Source: JAPHTQ01 sp046484535 (GTDB lineage Bacteria; Pseudomonadota; Gammaproteobacteria; Thiohalomonadales; Thiohalomonadaceae). From it: a stretch of 34,134 nt of DNA. The notes below the pieces were generated by a model that saw only the letters and a program-made list of their open reading frames with translations, was not told the DNA's origin and searched no databases. The position numbers were made by a program, and so were the translations under genes. How positions within the stretch are numbered: the stretch's first letter is position 1; every line of letters begins with the position of its first letter. The stretch is from contig JAWOIT010000058.1 in NCBI GenBank assembly GCA_046484535.1, positions 1 through 34,134 of the forward strand. The letters are read 5' to 3'. Below, piece after piece: positions 7,333 to 14,245 of the stretch.

Positions 7333-8817
7333 CTATAGGAAATCGAGGATCTCCTGCTCGATCTCCGCTTTATCGATCACCGTCTTCTGCACGATCTCCT
7401 TATCGAAGAGGCTGCTGATGATCGCCGGGATGGTGATATTGGCCTCTTCGGCGATGGACTTGAGGGCATCGATATCGTTGGTATCCACCTCGCCGGTCAG
7501 CGCATTGGCGATCACCGGTGAGAATTTGGTCCACTCGGCGGTGGAGTAGGCAATCGTTTTCAGCGCTTCGCTGCGGCAGGTCTCGTAGGCCTTAAAGCAG
7601 GTGGCGGTGTGCGGGTCCATCAGGTAGCCGTGGGCGAAGGCTTCCTTGATATAACCCTTACCCTCCTCGTCATCGCAGAAATCGGCGGCGAAGATCGTCT
7701 GCAGTTGGTTAAGCTCATCGGTGCTAAGCTCATAATGTTTCTCATCGTCGAGCTGTTGCATCAGCTCCCTGGTGCGCTCAGCACCGAACAGGTCGAACAG
7801 CACCCGCTCGATGTTGGAGGACTTGAGGATATCCATGGCAGGCGAGGTGGTGGGGACCACCGCACGCTCGCGCAGATCGTAACGTCCCGTTTTGATGAGC
7901 TGGGTCAGGACATTGTTTCGGTTCGAGGCGATCAGGATCTTCGCCACCGGCAGCCCCATCTTCATCGCATAGTAACCGCCGAGGGCATTACCGAAGTTGC
8001 CGCTGGGTACGTCCAGATAGACCTTCTCGCCCAGCTCAATCGCCCCCTGCCGCACCAGCTCCAGATAAGAGTGGATATGATAGATGGTCTGGAAGATGAT
8101 ACGGCCGAAATTGACCGAGTTGGCGGCGGAGAGATAGATCTGCTTCTCCTTGAGCTTCTCTTTAAACGCATCGGAACCGAGCAGCCGCTTGAGCGCCCCC
8201 TGGGCATCGTCGAAGTCGCCCTTGATACCGATCACCTTCAGGTTTTCCGCATCCTCGGTCACCATCTGCAGACGCTGCACATCGGAGGTGCCGCCGTCCG
8301 GGTACATACAGGCGACCTGCACGTTGGCGCGGTTCTTGAAGGTTTCCAGCGCCGCCGGACCGGTATCGCCGGAGGTGGCCGCGAGGATCAAGTAGTTCTC
8401 GTTGCGCTTTTGTGCCAGCGAGGAGAGCACAATACCGAAGGGCTGCAGCGCCATGTCCTTAAAGGCGCGGGTCGGCCCGTGCCAAAGCTCGCTGACGTAA
8501 AGGTCGTCCTTGACCTTGACCACCGGCACCGGATTGGCCGGATCATCGAATTCATCGTAGAGCGCCAGGGCCTGCTCGATCACCTCCGGCTCGATATCGA
8601 TGTCAAAGGCGGCGAGCACATCCCGCGCCAGAGCCTTATAGTCCGCATCGAGATGATCGGCGAGGAAGGAGGCGCCCAGTTCCGGCAGGGACTCGGGCGA
8701 GTAGATGCCGCCAAAGGAGGACATGGGGTTGAGGATCGCCTGGGAAAAGGTGACCTTCCCGGGGTTCTGGCCGTCGTTGCCACGGGTTTCGATAAAGTTC
8801 ACGTTGCTACCTGACAT
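7333..8817 (-). CDS. thrC: Threonine synthase
   Basis: A PLP enzyme converting O-phosphohomoserine to threonine, the last step after homoserine dehydrogenase (hom, encoded at 12806-14116). The protein is 494 residues from the ATG at 8817 (MSGSNVNFIETRGNDG). The PLP-binding lysine is in HGPTRAFKDMALQP (Lys120). AATSGDTGPAALE and VPSGNFGNALGG are the phosphate-binding and cofactor loops. An open frame continues upstream to 9150 but runs through palindromic repeats and is not coding. No clear ribosome site precedes the ATG; another ATG 10 codons upstream is no better. hom and thrC are often adjacent, but here recJ, another gene and a toxin-antitoxin module lie between them. Confidence 0.95.
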   Translation of the reverse strand: MSGSNVNFIETRGNDGQNPGKVTFSQAILNPMSSFGGIYSPESLPELGASFLADHLDADYKALARDVLAAFDIDIEPEVIEQALALYDEFDDPANPVPVVKVKDDLYVSELWHGPTRAFKDMALQPFGIVLSSLAQKRNENYLILAATSGDTGPAALETFKNRANVQVACMYPDGGTSDVQRLQMVTEDAENLKVIGIKGDFDDAQGALKRLLGSDAFKEKLKEKQIYLSAANSVNFGRIIFQTIYHIHSYLELVRQGAIELGEKVYLDVPSGNFGNALGGYYAMKMGLPVAKILIASNRNNVLTQLIKTGRYDLRERAVVPTTSPAMDILKSSNIERVLFDLFGAERTRELMQQLDDEKHYELSTDELNQLQTIFAADFCDDEEGKGYIKEAFAHGYLMDPHTATCFKAYETCRSEALKTIAYSTAEWTKFSPVIANALTGEVDTNDIDALKSIAEEANITIPAIISSLFDKEIVQKTVIDKAEIEQEILDFL

Positions 8818-8883
8818 TGTTGGTGTGAGTTTGAACAGTGCCGGCATTATAGCGAAATTGCCGGTGGTCTTCTGCATTCGTAT

Positions 8884-9025
8884 TTTGCCACAGAGGTCAC
8901 AGAGAACACGGAGTGTTAGCAGCGAGGTTCTCAGTGCCTCTTCTTTTGCCGGCGAACAACGGCAGTACACACGCTCCGTCAGCCCTGCAGATGCTCTGTT
9001 CCCCCTGTGAGTTCTGTGGCAAATA
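8884..9025. repeat. Palindromic intergenic repeat, CACAGAG type, upstream of thrC
   Basis: The left arm at 8884-8913 (TTTGCCACAGAGGTCACAGA, then GAACACGGAG) and the right arm at 8994-9025 (ending GAGTTCTGTGGCAAATA) are imperfect reverse complements. The arms consist of CACAGAG units about 9 bp apart. The spacer is about 80 bases with no gene. The same family is seen at 9157-9190, 9907-10015 and 14153-14241. Confidence 0.75.
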
Positions 9026-9066
9026 ATCTGACGCCGCCCATGGGGAACTCTATCCCTACAACAAAC

Positions 9067-9156
9067 CGTCATTCCGGGCTTGACCCGGAATCCATGCAAA
9101 AAAAGCCCACGCGCCAGAGTCTCGCATGGATGCCGGAGCAAGTCCGGCATGACGGT
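9067..9156. repeat. Palindromic element CCGTCATTCCGG... / ...CCGGCATGACGG
   Basis: The left arm (CCGTCATTCCGGGCTTGACC, then CGGAATCCATGC) is the near-perfect reverse complement of the right arm (GCATGGATGCCGGAGCAAGT, then CCGGCATGACGG). Each arm contains its own smaller palindrome. This type of dispersed element is widespread in proteobacterial genomes. A right-half copy recurs at 9882-9901. Confidence 0.75.
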
Positions 9157-9190
9157 CTCCGTGCCCTCTGTGCCCTCTGTGGCAAAGAAT
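9131..9190. repeat. 60-bp direct repeat, left copy, beside higBA module 2
   Basis: A composite of the right half of the CCGG-type palindrome and a CACAGAG-type half-element (GACGGTCTCCGTGCCCTCTG, then TGCCCTCTGTGGCAAAGAAT). It matches 9882-9941 in the same orientation, with 7 mismatches across the last 52 bases. The two copies bracket the second higBA module. Confidence 0.7.
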
Positions 9191-9195
9191 CTCTG

Positions 9196-9546
9196 TCAGG
9201 CTGCGCGTGGAGAGACCTGTCGTTCGATAAGCGCCAACTCCTCGCGGCGCGCCTTTTGCAATTCGTAGTCCTTTTGCAGCCCCATCCAGAACTCAGCCGT
9301 CGTACCGAAGTAACGCGCCAGACGCAGGGCGCTGTCGGCACTGACGGAGCGCTGACCATTGATGATACCGGTAATACGGTTTGGCGGTACAACCAGTGCC
9401 CTGGCCAGGGCATTGGCTGAGAGTCCCAGCGGCTCCATGAAGTCGTGCAAAAGGATCTCTCCCGGATGAACCGGGGGCAGGGTTGCGGTTGACTCCGCGA
9501 CGCCGGAGAAATCTACTTGCTCCAAATCTTCACGTCGTATTCTCAT
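9196..9546 (-). CDS. higA: HigA-like antitoxin, XRE-family DNA-binding (module 2)
   Basis: A 116-residue antitoxin: a short acidic N-terminal extension (RREDLEQVDFSG), then the HigA pattern VHPGEILLHDFMEPLGLS, a helix-turn-helix (ANALARALVVPPNRITGII) and DSALRLARYFGTTAEFWMGL. I chose the ATG at 9546, which has AAGGT 7 bases upstream; the ATG at 9552 is too close to that site. The upstream in-frame extension to 9756 overlaps higB and is rejected. It follows higB by 10 bases and would act as antitoxin and autorepressor. Confidence 0.92.
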   Translation of the reverse strand: MRIRREDLEQVDFSGVAESTATLPPVHPGEILLHDFMEPLGLSANALARALVVPPNRITGIINGQRSVSADSALRLARYFGTTAEFWMGLQKDYELQKARREELALIERQVSPRAA

Positions 9547-9556
9547 TATCATCACC

Positions 9557-9838
9557 TTAGTGGTAGTCCACGATCTCGACATCCCATGCATCCCCATCCT
9601 CGAAGCGGAAACACAGACGCCATTGTTTGTTGATGCGTATACTCCAGAAACCCAGTCGCTCACCCTTGAGTGGCTCCAGACGGTTGCCGGGTGGAATACG
9701 CAACTCCTCGACATTGCCGGCCTGCTCAAGTTGAGCAAGCTTTCGACGGGCAACACCCTGGATATCCGCCGGAATCCGTTTCACCCGCTTCCCGAGAAAA
9801 AGGGCAGCAGTCTCTTTGCCGCTAAACGTCCTTATCAT
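9557..9838 (-). CDS. higB: HigB-like toxin, RelE/ParE superfamily (module 2)
   Basis: A 93-residue toxin of the HigB family, expected to cleave mRNA on the ribosome. It has the typical start (MIRTFSGKETAALFLGKRVK), a central LRIPPGNRLEPLKGERLGFW, and the C-terminal SIRINKQWRLCFRFEDGDAW...VDYH strands. It is clearly a different lineage from the toxin at 6465-6743. A perfect 18-bp palindrome lies 14 bases upstream of the start. The module is bracketed by 60-bp direct repeats. Confidence 0.92.
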   Translation of the reverse strand: MIRTFSGKETAALFLGKRVKRIPADIQGVARRKLAQLEQAGNVEELRIPPGNRLEPLKGERLGFWSIRINKQWRLCFRFEDGDAWDVEIVDYH

Positions 9839-9852
9839 GACCGAAGATTAGT

Positions 9853-9870
9853 ACGCGTTACGTAACGCGT
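9853..9870. promoter_or_regulatory. Perfect 18-bp palindrome, candidate HigA operator
   Basis: ACGCGTTACGTAACGCGT equals its own reverse complement. It is centred about 23 bases upstream of the higB module 2 start codon, where a HigA dimer would be expected to repress the operon. The operator role is inferred from position and symmetry. Confidence 0.7.
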
Positions 9871-9881
9871 CAAGAAATGAG

Positions 9882-9941
9882 TGCCGAAGCAGGTCCGGTA
9901 TGACGGTCTCCGTGTCCTCTGTGAACTCTGTGGCTAATAAT
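9882..9941. repeat. 60-bp direct repeat, right copy, beside higBA module 2
   Basis: The partner of 9131-9190 in the same orientation (TGCCGAAGCAGGTCCGGTAT, then GACGGTCTCCGTGTCCTCTG). It also combines a CCGG-type half-element with a CACAGAG-type half-element. Confidence 0.7.
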
Positions 9942-10015
9942 TTCGCGGTCACCACAGAGCTTTCCCTATCCTTTCAACAGACAGTGCTCTCTGTGTGCTC
10001 TGTGGCAAATAGTCG
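9907..10015. repeat. CACAGAG-type repeat cluster at the recJ 3' end
   Basis: CTCCGTGTCCTCTGTGAACT (9908-9927, then CTGTGGC) is followed by an opposing half-site TCACCACAGAG (about 9949-9959) and then by CTCTCTGTGTGCTCTGTGGC just before the recJ stop. The last two form an inverted pair (CCACAGAG / CTCTGTGG). This looks like one full and one half element. Confidence 0.6.
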
Positions 10016-11758
10016 CTATTCCGCAGCGACGATGGTATCGACCAGCAGTTGCAGGCTCTGGTTGCCGCGCCATTCGTTGATGTCGAGACGGTAGGCGATC
10101 TGTACCTGTGTTGGCCGGAGCTCCAACAACGGCTCATCCACATTGAAGGCGATGGCGTCGACCGTCTGCCCCGAATCGGGCCAGCGCAGCTGCATTTTCA
10201 GGTGACGCTCACCGACGATGCGTGAGGTGACCACCTCAAAGCAGCCGTCGAACAGCGGCTCGATAAAACCCTGCCCCCAGGGGGTCTCGCTGCGTAGGCG
10301 GGCCGCCAGCGCCATGGTTGCCTCCTCCCCTCTCAGTTCACCGTCACTTAGCAGGGTGCCCCGCAGGTCCTCTTCACTCAGGTGACGACGCACCTCACTG
10401 TCGAAGGCCTGTTTGAAGGTCTCCAGGGCATCGGCAGGGATGGTCAGACCCGCCGCCATGGCATGTCCGCCGAATTTTTTCAGCAGCTCCGGATGGCCGG
10501 CGGCCACCGCATCGAGGGCATCGCGGATGTGCAGCCCTTTTACCGAACGGGCCGAACCCTTGATGTCGCCGTTGGCGGCATCGGTAAAGACGATCACCGG
10601 GCGGTGCAGCTTGTCCTTAATCCGCGAAGCGACAATGCCAATCACCCCCTCGTGCCAAGAGGGGTTGTAGAGGCAAAAACCGAATGGCAACGAGGCGTCT
10701 TCATCCAGATGGAGCCGCTCGACCTCCGCCAGCGCCTCATCGCGCATATCCCCCTCCACGCTGCGGCGCTCATGGTTAAGCTCCTCCAGACGGACCGCCA
10801 GCGCCCTTGCTTCGGCCATATTGTCACTGAGCAGACAGTTGATGCCGATGCTCATATCCTCCATCCGACCGGCGGCATTGAGGCGTGGGCCGAGGCCGAA
10901 GCCGAGGTCGCTGGAGACCAGGCGGGAGGTATCGCGCTTTGAAGCCTCACATAGCGCCTGAATACCGGGCGAGGCGTGACCGGCGCGAATGCGCGCCAGA
11001 CCCTGCGCCACCAGGATGCGATTGTTGTGCTCCAGCGGCACGACATCCGCCACGGTGCCGAGGGCGACCAGATCCAACAAAGTGGCCAGATTGGGCACCT
11101 TCATCCCCTGCCGTTCAAACCAACCCGCCTCACGCAACCGGCTGCGAAGCGCCAGCATGGTATAGAAGATCACCCCCACTCCCGCCATACTCTTGCAAGG
11201 GAATTCATCGCCCGGCTGGTTGGGATTGACGATCGCCTCGGCGCCCGGCAGCTCCTCCCCCGGCAGGTGGTGATCGGTAACCAGCACCTTGATCCCTACC
11301 GCCTGCGCCGCAGCAACACCGTTGATACTGGAGATACCGTTATCGACGGTAACGATCAGATCCGGCTGTCTTTCAGCGGCAACGGTAACGATCTCCGGGG
11401 TCAGTCCATAGCCGTACTCGAAGCGGTTGGGCACCAGAAAATCCACCTCCGCCACACCCAGCATGCGCAGCGCCTTTACCGCCACGGTGGTGCTGGTGGC
11501 CCCATCGGCATCAAAATCACCCACCACCAGGATGCGCCACTGTTTTTCCAGCGCCTCGGCCAAAAGCTGAACCGCCGCTTCGATCCCCTTTAACCGGTGA
11601 AAAGGCAGTAGTTTTTCCAGCGAGTGATTCAATTCGGAGGTGGAGGCAACCCCCCGGCCGGCGTAGATGCGCGCCAGCAGCGGCGGCAGATCGGCGGCAA
11701 CGTCACCGGGGATCGCGGTCGGCTGACGTCGGATGATCTGGTGAGTGCTCTGATACAT
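10016..11758 (-). CDS. recJ: Single-stranded-DNA-specific exonuclease RecJ
   Basis: A 5'-to-3' single-strand DNA exonuclease used in recombination and repair. The protein has 580 residues, the usual size. DHH-family metal motifs are in order: VVGDFDADGATST (Asp81/83/85), TVDNGIS (Asp139), TDHHLPG (Asp162-His163-His164) and a later aspartate in LLDLVALGTVADVVPL. The DHHA1 substrate-binding motif GGHAMAAGL and the C-terminal OB-fold region follow. I chose the ATG at 11758 (MYQSTHQII), preceded by GGAGGAGGG and sharing one base with the stop of the upstream gene. A 17-codon extension inside that gene is rejected. Confidence 0.96.
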   Translation of the reverse strand: MYQSTHQIIRRQPTAIPGDVAADLPPLLARIYAGRGVASTSELNHSLEKLLPFHRLKGIEAAVQLLAEALEKQWRILVVGDFDADGATSTTVAVKALRMLGVAEVDFLVPNRFEYGYGLTPEIVTVAAERQPDLIVTVDNGISSINGVAAAQAVGIKVLVTDHHLPGEELPGAEAIVNPNQPGDEFPCKSMAGVGVIFYTMLALRSRLREAGWFERQGMKVPNLATLLDLVALGTVADVVPLEHNNRILVAQGLARIRAGHASPGIQALCEASKRDTSRLVSSDLGFGLGPRLNAAGRMEDMSIGINCLLSDNMAEARALAVRLEELNHERRSVEGDMRDEALAEVERLHLDEDASLPFGFCLYNPSWHEGVIGIVASRIKDKLHRPVIVFTDAANGDIKGSARSVKGLHIRDALDAVAAGHPELLKKFGGHAMAAGLTIPADALETFKQAFDSEVRRHLSEEDLRGTLLSDGELRGEEATMALAARLRSETPWGQGFIEPLFDGCFEVVTSRIVGERHLKMQLRWPDSGQTVDAIAFNVDEPLLELRPTQVQIAYRLDINEWRGNQSLQLLVDTIVAAE

Positions 11759-12738
11759 TAGCCCTCCTCCTTCAGCAGTGAAGCAAGTGGTTTTATCCGA
11801 CGCCACCAACGCCTTAACGCCGGGCGTTCGATTCGCCAGCGCCCGAGTTCCGGCAGCATAATCACCACCTCATCCAGCTTACCGGTCTGCAGCATATTAA
11901 GCAGCGGGGCGAACAGGACCTGCTCTGACGAACCGAGCGATTCCATTCTCGCCTGCCACAATATTTTCTCACCCGAGGCCACCTCCATCGAGGCGGTATC
12001 AGCACTCTCCACCAAAAGCCCGTGCAGCCGCGCCAGTCCCTTCACCAGCGGATCATCCGCTACCACTCGGGAGAAGCCGGGCTGAAAATCGGCCTGTGGC
12101 AGTTCGCCGCCGCCCCAGAACCAGAGGCTGTTCAGCTCCAGCAACCCCGCTTCGCTGCGCCGGTCGTTGATGGGGCTGGTGTGCAAGACCATCTGGATCT
12201 CGGTCATCACCCGTTGCCAGTAGAGCGCATCATCCCCTTGCGGCAGCACTTCCCCCACAGGGCGTCCCATCGCCGCTTGGGTGGGGATAGTGTGCATTGC
12301 CAGGGCTTGTGGCAGACGCAGATACCAGCGCTGGGGACTAGGGGCCGCGAACTTCCAGCCCTCATCCTGATATAAGTGGTTGAGTTCCGCCACAACGGAA
12401 TCCGCTTCACTTTGAGTCACTTCGAGTATCTCGGAAGCTGACAGGTAGAGCTGGTCACGATCCGCCACCATATGAACCGGATCAGCGTGCAACCACCAAC
12501 CATCAGAGACCTCAAGGCCATCACCGTGTGCGCTCAGCGGGGCAACCGGCAGTTCGGGGGAAACAATCTGTGAAAGGGGTAACAGCTCAGTGAGGCTGGA
12601 GAAATAGTCAGCGGGGAGACGCTCCCGCTCTCCCTTCGACAGCAGTCTCTGTAACGCGGGCAGTCTCGGCCATTCACCGTCATGCGGTAAAGACCGCTCA
12701 AAATCGGAAAGCAAAAGGATAACAGTGCGTCGATTCAT
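11758..12738 (-). CDS. RpfE-type / phosphoglycerate-mutase-like protein, recJ-linked
   Basis: A 326-residue protein resembling the group annotated as 'regulatory protein RpfE type' or cofactor-independent phosphoglycerate mutase-like, which often neighbours recJ. Recognisable segments are LLLSDFERSLP near the start, GWWLHADPVHMVADRDQLYL in the middle and LLELNSLWFWGGGELP. I see no full metal-binding set of an alkaline-phosphatase-type mutase, so enzymatic activity is doubtful. The ATG at 12738 (MNRRTVILLLSDF) is chosen over an upstream extension through the hom terminator; its ribosome site is weak. Its stop overlaps the recJ start (TAATG), so the two are probably translationally coupled. The true function is unknown. 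Confidence 0.75.
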   Translation of the reverse strand: MNRRTVILLLSDFERSLPHDGEWPRLPALQRLLSKGERERLPADYFSSLTELLPLSQIVSPELPVAPLSAHGDGLEVSDGWWLHADPVHMVADRDQLYLSASEILEVTQSEADSVVAELNHLYQDEGWKFAAPSPQRWYLRLPQALAMHTIPTQAAMGRPVGEVLPQGDDALYWQRVMTEIQMVLHTSPINDRRSEAGLLELNSLWFWGGGELPQADFQPGFSRVVADDPLVKGLARLHGLLVESADTASMEVASGEKILWQARMESLGSSEQVLFAPLLNMLQTGKLDEVVIMLPELGRWRIERPALRRWWRRIKPLASLLKEEG

Positions 12739-12760
12739 TGACTGTGCCGTCAAAACAGTA

Positions 12761-12780
12761 AGGGGGCCATTCGGCCCCCT
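12761..12780 (-). terminator. Intrinsic terminator after hom
   Basis: AGGGGGCC (12761-12768) and GGCCCCCT (12773-12780) form a perfect 8-bp GC stem with a 4-base loop. On the minus strand it is followed by TACTGTTTTG. It lies 26 bases past the hom stop and upstream of the recJ-linked gene, so recJ probably has its own promoter. Confidence 0.75.
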
Positions 12781-12805
12781 CTTCCCGCGACTCGGGTTTG
12801 CCCCA

Positions 12806-14116
12806 TCAGCGCAGGCTCTCCACACGAATTCGGGTCACATCACCGAAGATGCTATCCATCTTTTCGAAGCGCTGTAGTGCCTGCTGCATCTGGCTCTCCT
12901 TGACCACGCGGGTAAGGAAGATGATGTTCACCAGACTCTCGCCCTGCGGCGGCTCGCGCTGGATCACCGCCTCAATGCTGATCTCCAGCTCGGAGAGGAT
13001 AGCGGTCAGCTCGGCCAGCACGCCGGGACGGTCCACCACCTGCATGCGCAGGTAGAAGGCGGTCTCCACCTCGTCCATCGGCAGCAGGTGGAACTCCTCC
13101 AACTGGTCCGGCTGGAAGGCCAGATGCGGCACCCGCGACTGCGGCTCGCAGGCCAGGGAGCGGACCACATCCACCAAATCCGCCACTACCGCCGAGGCGG
13201 TCGGCTCATCACCGGCGCCGGCGCCGTAGTAGAGGGTCGGGCCGACCGCATCGCCCTGCACCAGCACCGCGTTCATCACCCCATCGACGTTGGCCAGAAG
13301 GCGGCTCTCCGGGATCAGGGTCGGATGGACGCGCAGCTCGATGCCGGTGGGGGTGCGGCGGGCGATACCCAGGTGCTTGATGCGGTAGCCGAGCTCCTCG
13401 GCCAGCACCACATCCTCGCGGGTCACATGAGTGATTCCCTCGGTATGCACCGCATCGAAATTGAGCGGCATACCGAAGGAGATGGAGGCGAGAATGGTCA
13501 GCTTGTGGGCCGCATCGATCCCCTCCACATCGAAGGTGGGGTCAGCCTCGGCATAACCCAGTCGCTGCGCCTCGGCCAGCACATCGGCAAAGTCACGCGC
13601 CTCCTCACGCATCGCGGTGAGAATGAAATTGCCGGTACCGTTGATAATGCCCGCCAGCCATTCGATGGTGTTGGCGGCCAGACCCTCACGGATCGATTTG
13701 ATGATCGGAATACCGCCGGCCACCGCCGCCTCAAAGGCGACCATCACATCATTTTCCTGGGCCGCAGCGAAGATCTCATTACCGTGCTTGGCGATCAGCG
13801 CCTTGTTGGCGGTGACCACATGCTTGCCGTTGCGAATCGCCCTCATCACCATGTCGTAGGCCAAGGTGTCGCCGCCGATAAGCTCGAGAATAACCTCGAC
13901 CTCCGGATTATCCACCACCTCGGTCGGGTCGGTGGTCAGCTGGATGTTCTCGGTTTCGCAGATGCGCGGCTTGGTCAGATCGCGCGCGGAGGCCTGCACG
14001 ATCTCGATACCCCGGCCGGCGCGGCGGGCGATCTCCTCAGCATTGCGCTCCAGTACATTGACGGTACCGCCACCTACGGTACCCAGCCCCAGCAAACCAA
14101 CTTTAACGGGATTCAT
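12806..14116 (-). CDS. hom: Homoserine dehydrogenase
   Basis: Reduces aspartate semialdehyde to homoserine with NAD(P)H, the branch point to threonine and methionine. The protein has 436 residues: an N-terminal Rossmann domain with VGLLGLGTVGGGT, the catalytic domain (VTANKALIAKHG, GIINGTGNFIL, EADPTFDVEGIDAAHKL, with the conserved acidic and lysine residues), and a C-terminal ACT domain (FYLRMQVVDRPGVLAEL) for feedback by threonine. It is the single-function form, not fused to aspartate kinase. I chose the ATG at 14116, with AAGGA about 6 bases upstream, over the ATG at 14122. alaA and alaC lie upstream on the same strand, separated by a palindromic repeat. Confidence 0.96.
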   Translation of the reverse strand: MNPVKVGLLGLGTVGGGTVNVLERNAEEIARRAGRGIEIVQASARDLTKPRICETENIQLTTDPTEVVDNPEVEVILELIGGDTLAYDMVMRAIRNGKHVVTANKALIAKHGNEIFAAAQENDVMVAFEAAVAGGIPIIKSIREGLAANTIEWLAGIINGTGNFILTAMREEARDFADVLAEAQRLGYAEADPTFDVEGIDAAHKLTILASISFGMPLNFDAVHTEGITHVTREDVVLAEELGYRIKHLGIARRTPTGIELRVHPTLIPESRLLANVDGVMNAVLVQGDAVGPTLYYGAGAGDEPTASAVVADLVDVVRSLACEPQSRVPHLAFQPDQLEEFHLLPMDEVETAFYLRMQVVDRPGVLAELTAILSELEISIEAVIQREPPQGESLVNIIFLTRVVKESQMQQALQRFEKMDSIFGDVTRIRVESLR

Positions 14117-14152
14117 GACCATCCTTTCTTAATCTGAATTCAAAAAAACCTG

Positions 14153-14241
14153 TTTGCCACAGAGGGCACAGAGTCCACAGAGGCTATGGCCTAAAAGGCC
14201 GACTACTATCCTCCGTGTTCCCTGTGAGCTCTGTGGCTAAA
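14153..14241. repeat. Palindromic intergenic repeat, CACAGAG type, between alaA and hom
   Basis: The left arm at 14153-14183 (TTTGCCACAGAGGGCACAGA, then GTCCACAGAGG) and the right arm at 14211-14241 (CTCCGTGTTCCCTGTGAGCT, then CTGTGGCTAAA) are imperfect reverse complements with a 27-base spacer. This is the most compact element of the family in the window. It lies between two genes likely to be cotranscribed. Confidence 0.8.
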
Positions 14242-14245
14242 AAAC

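Larger units (their letters stand above)
8818..9195. other. Repeat-filled region upstream of thrC
   Basis: 378 bases without a supportable gene. It holds a CACAGAG-type palindrome (8884-9025), a second palindrome (9067-9156) and a half-element at 9157-9190, so most of it is repeat. The thrC promoter must lie here or thrC is read from further upstream. Confidence 0.6.

Noticed and set aside
8818..9150. 111-codon N-terminal extension of thrC
   Set aside because: It runs through palindromic repeats (reading LFLHGFRVKPGMT, a typical translation of such repeats) and precedes the conserved threonine synthase start at 8817.
9196..9756. Longer form of HigA module 2 (186 codons)
   Set aside because: The extension overlaps higB on the same strand in another frame, while a good start with AAGGT upstream lies at 9546.
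8884..10015. Possible CRISPR array from recurring CACAGAG units
   Set aside because: Units are short, 9 bp apart and arranged as inverted arms, with no unique spacers and no cas genes.
13088..14137. 349-codon open frame antisense to hom
   Set aside because: Shadow of a full-length conserved gene; composition typical of antisense reading.
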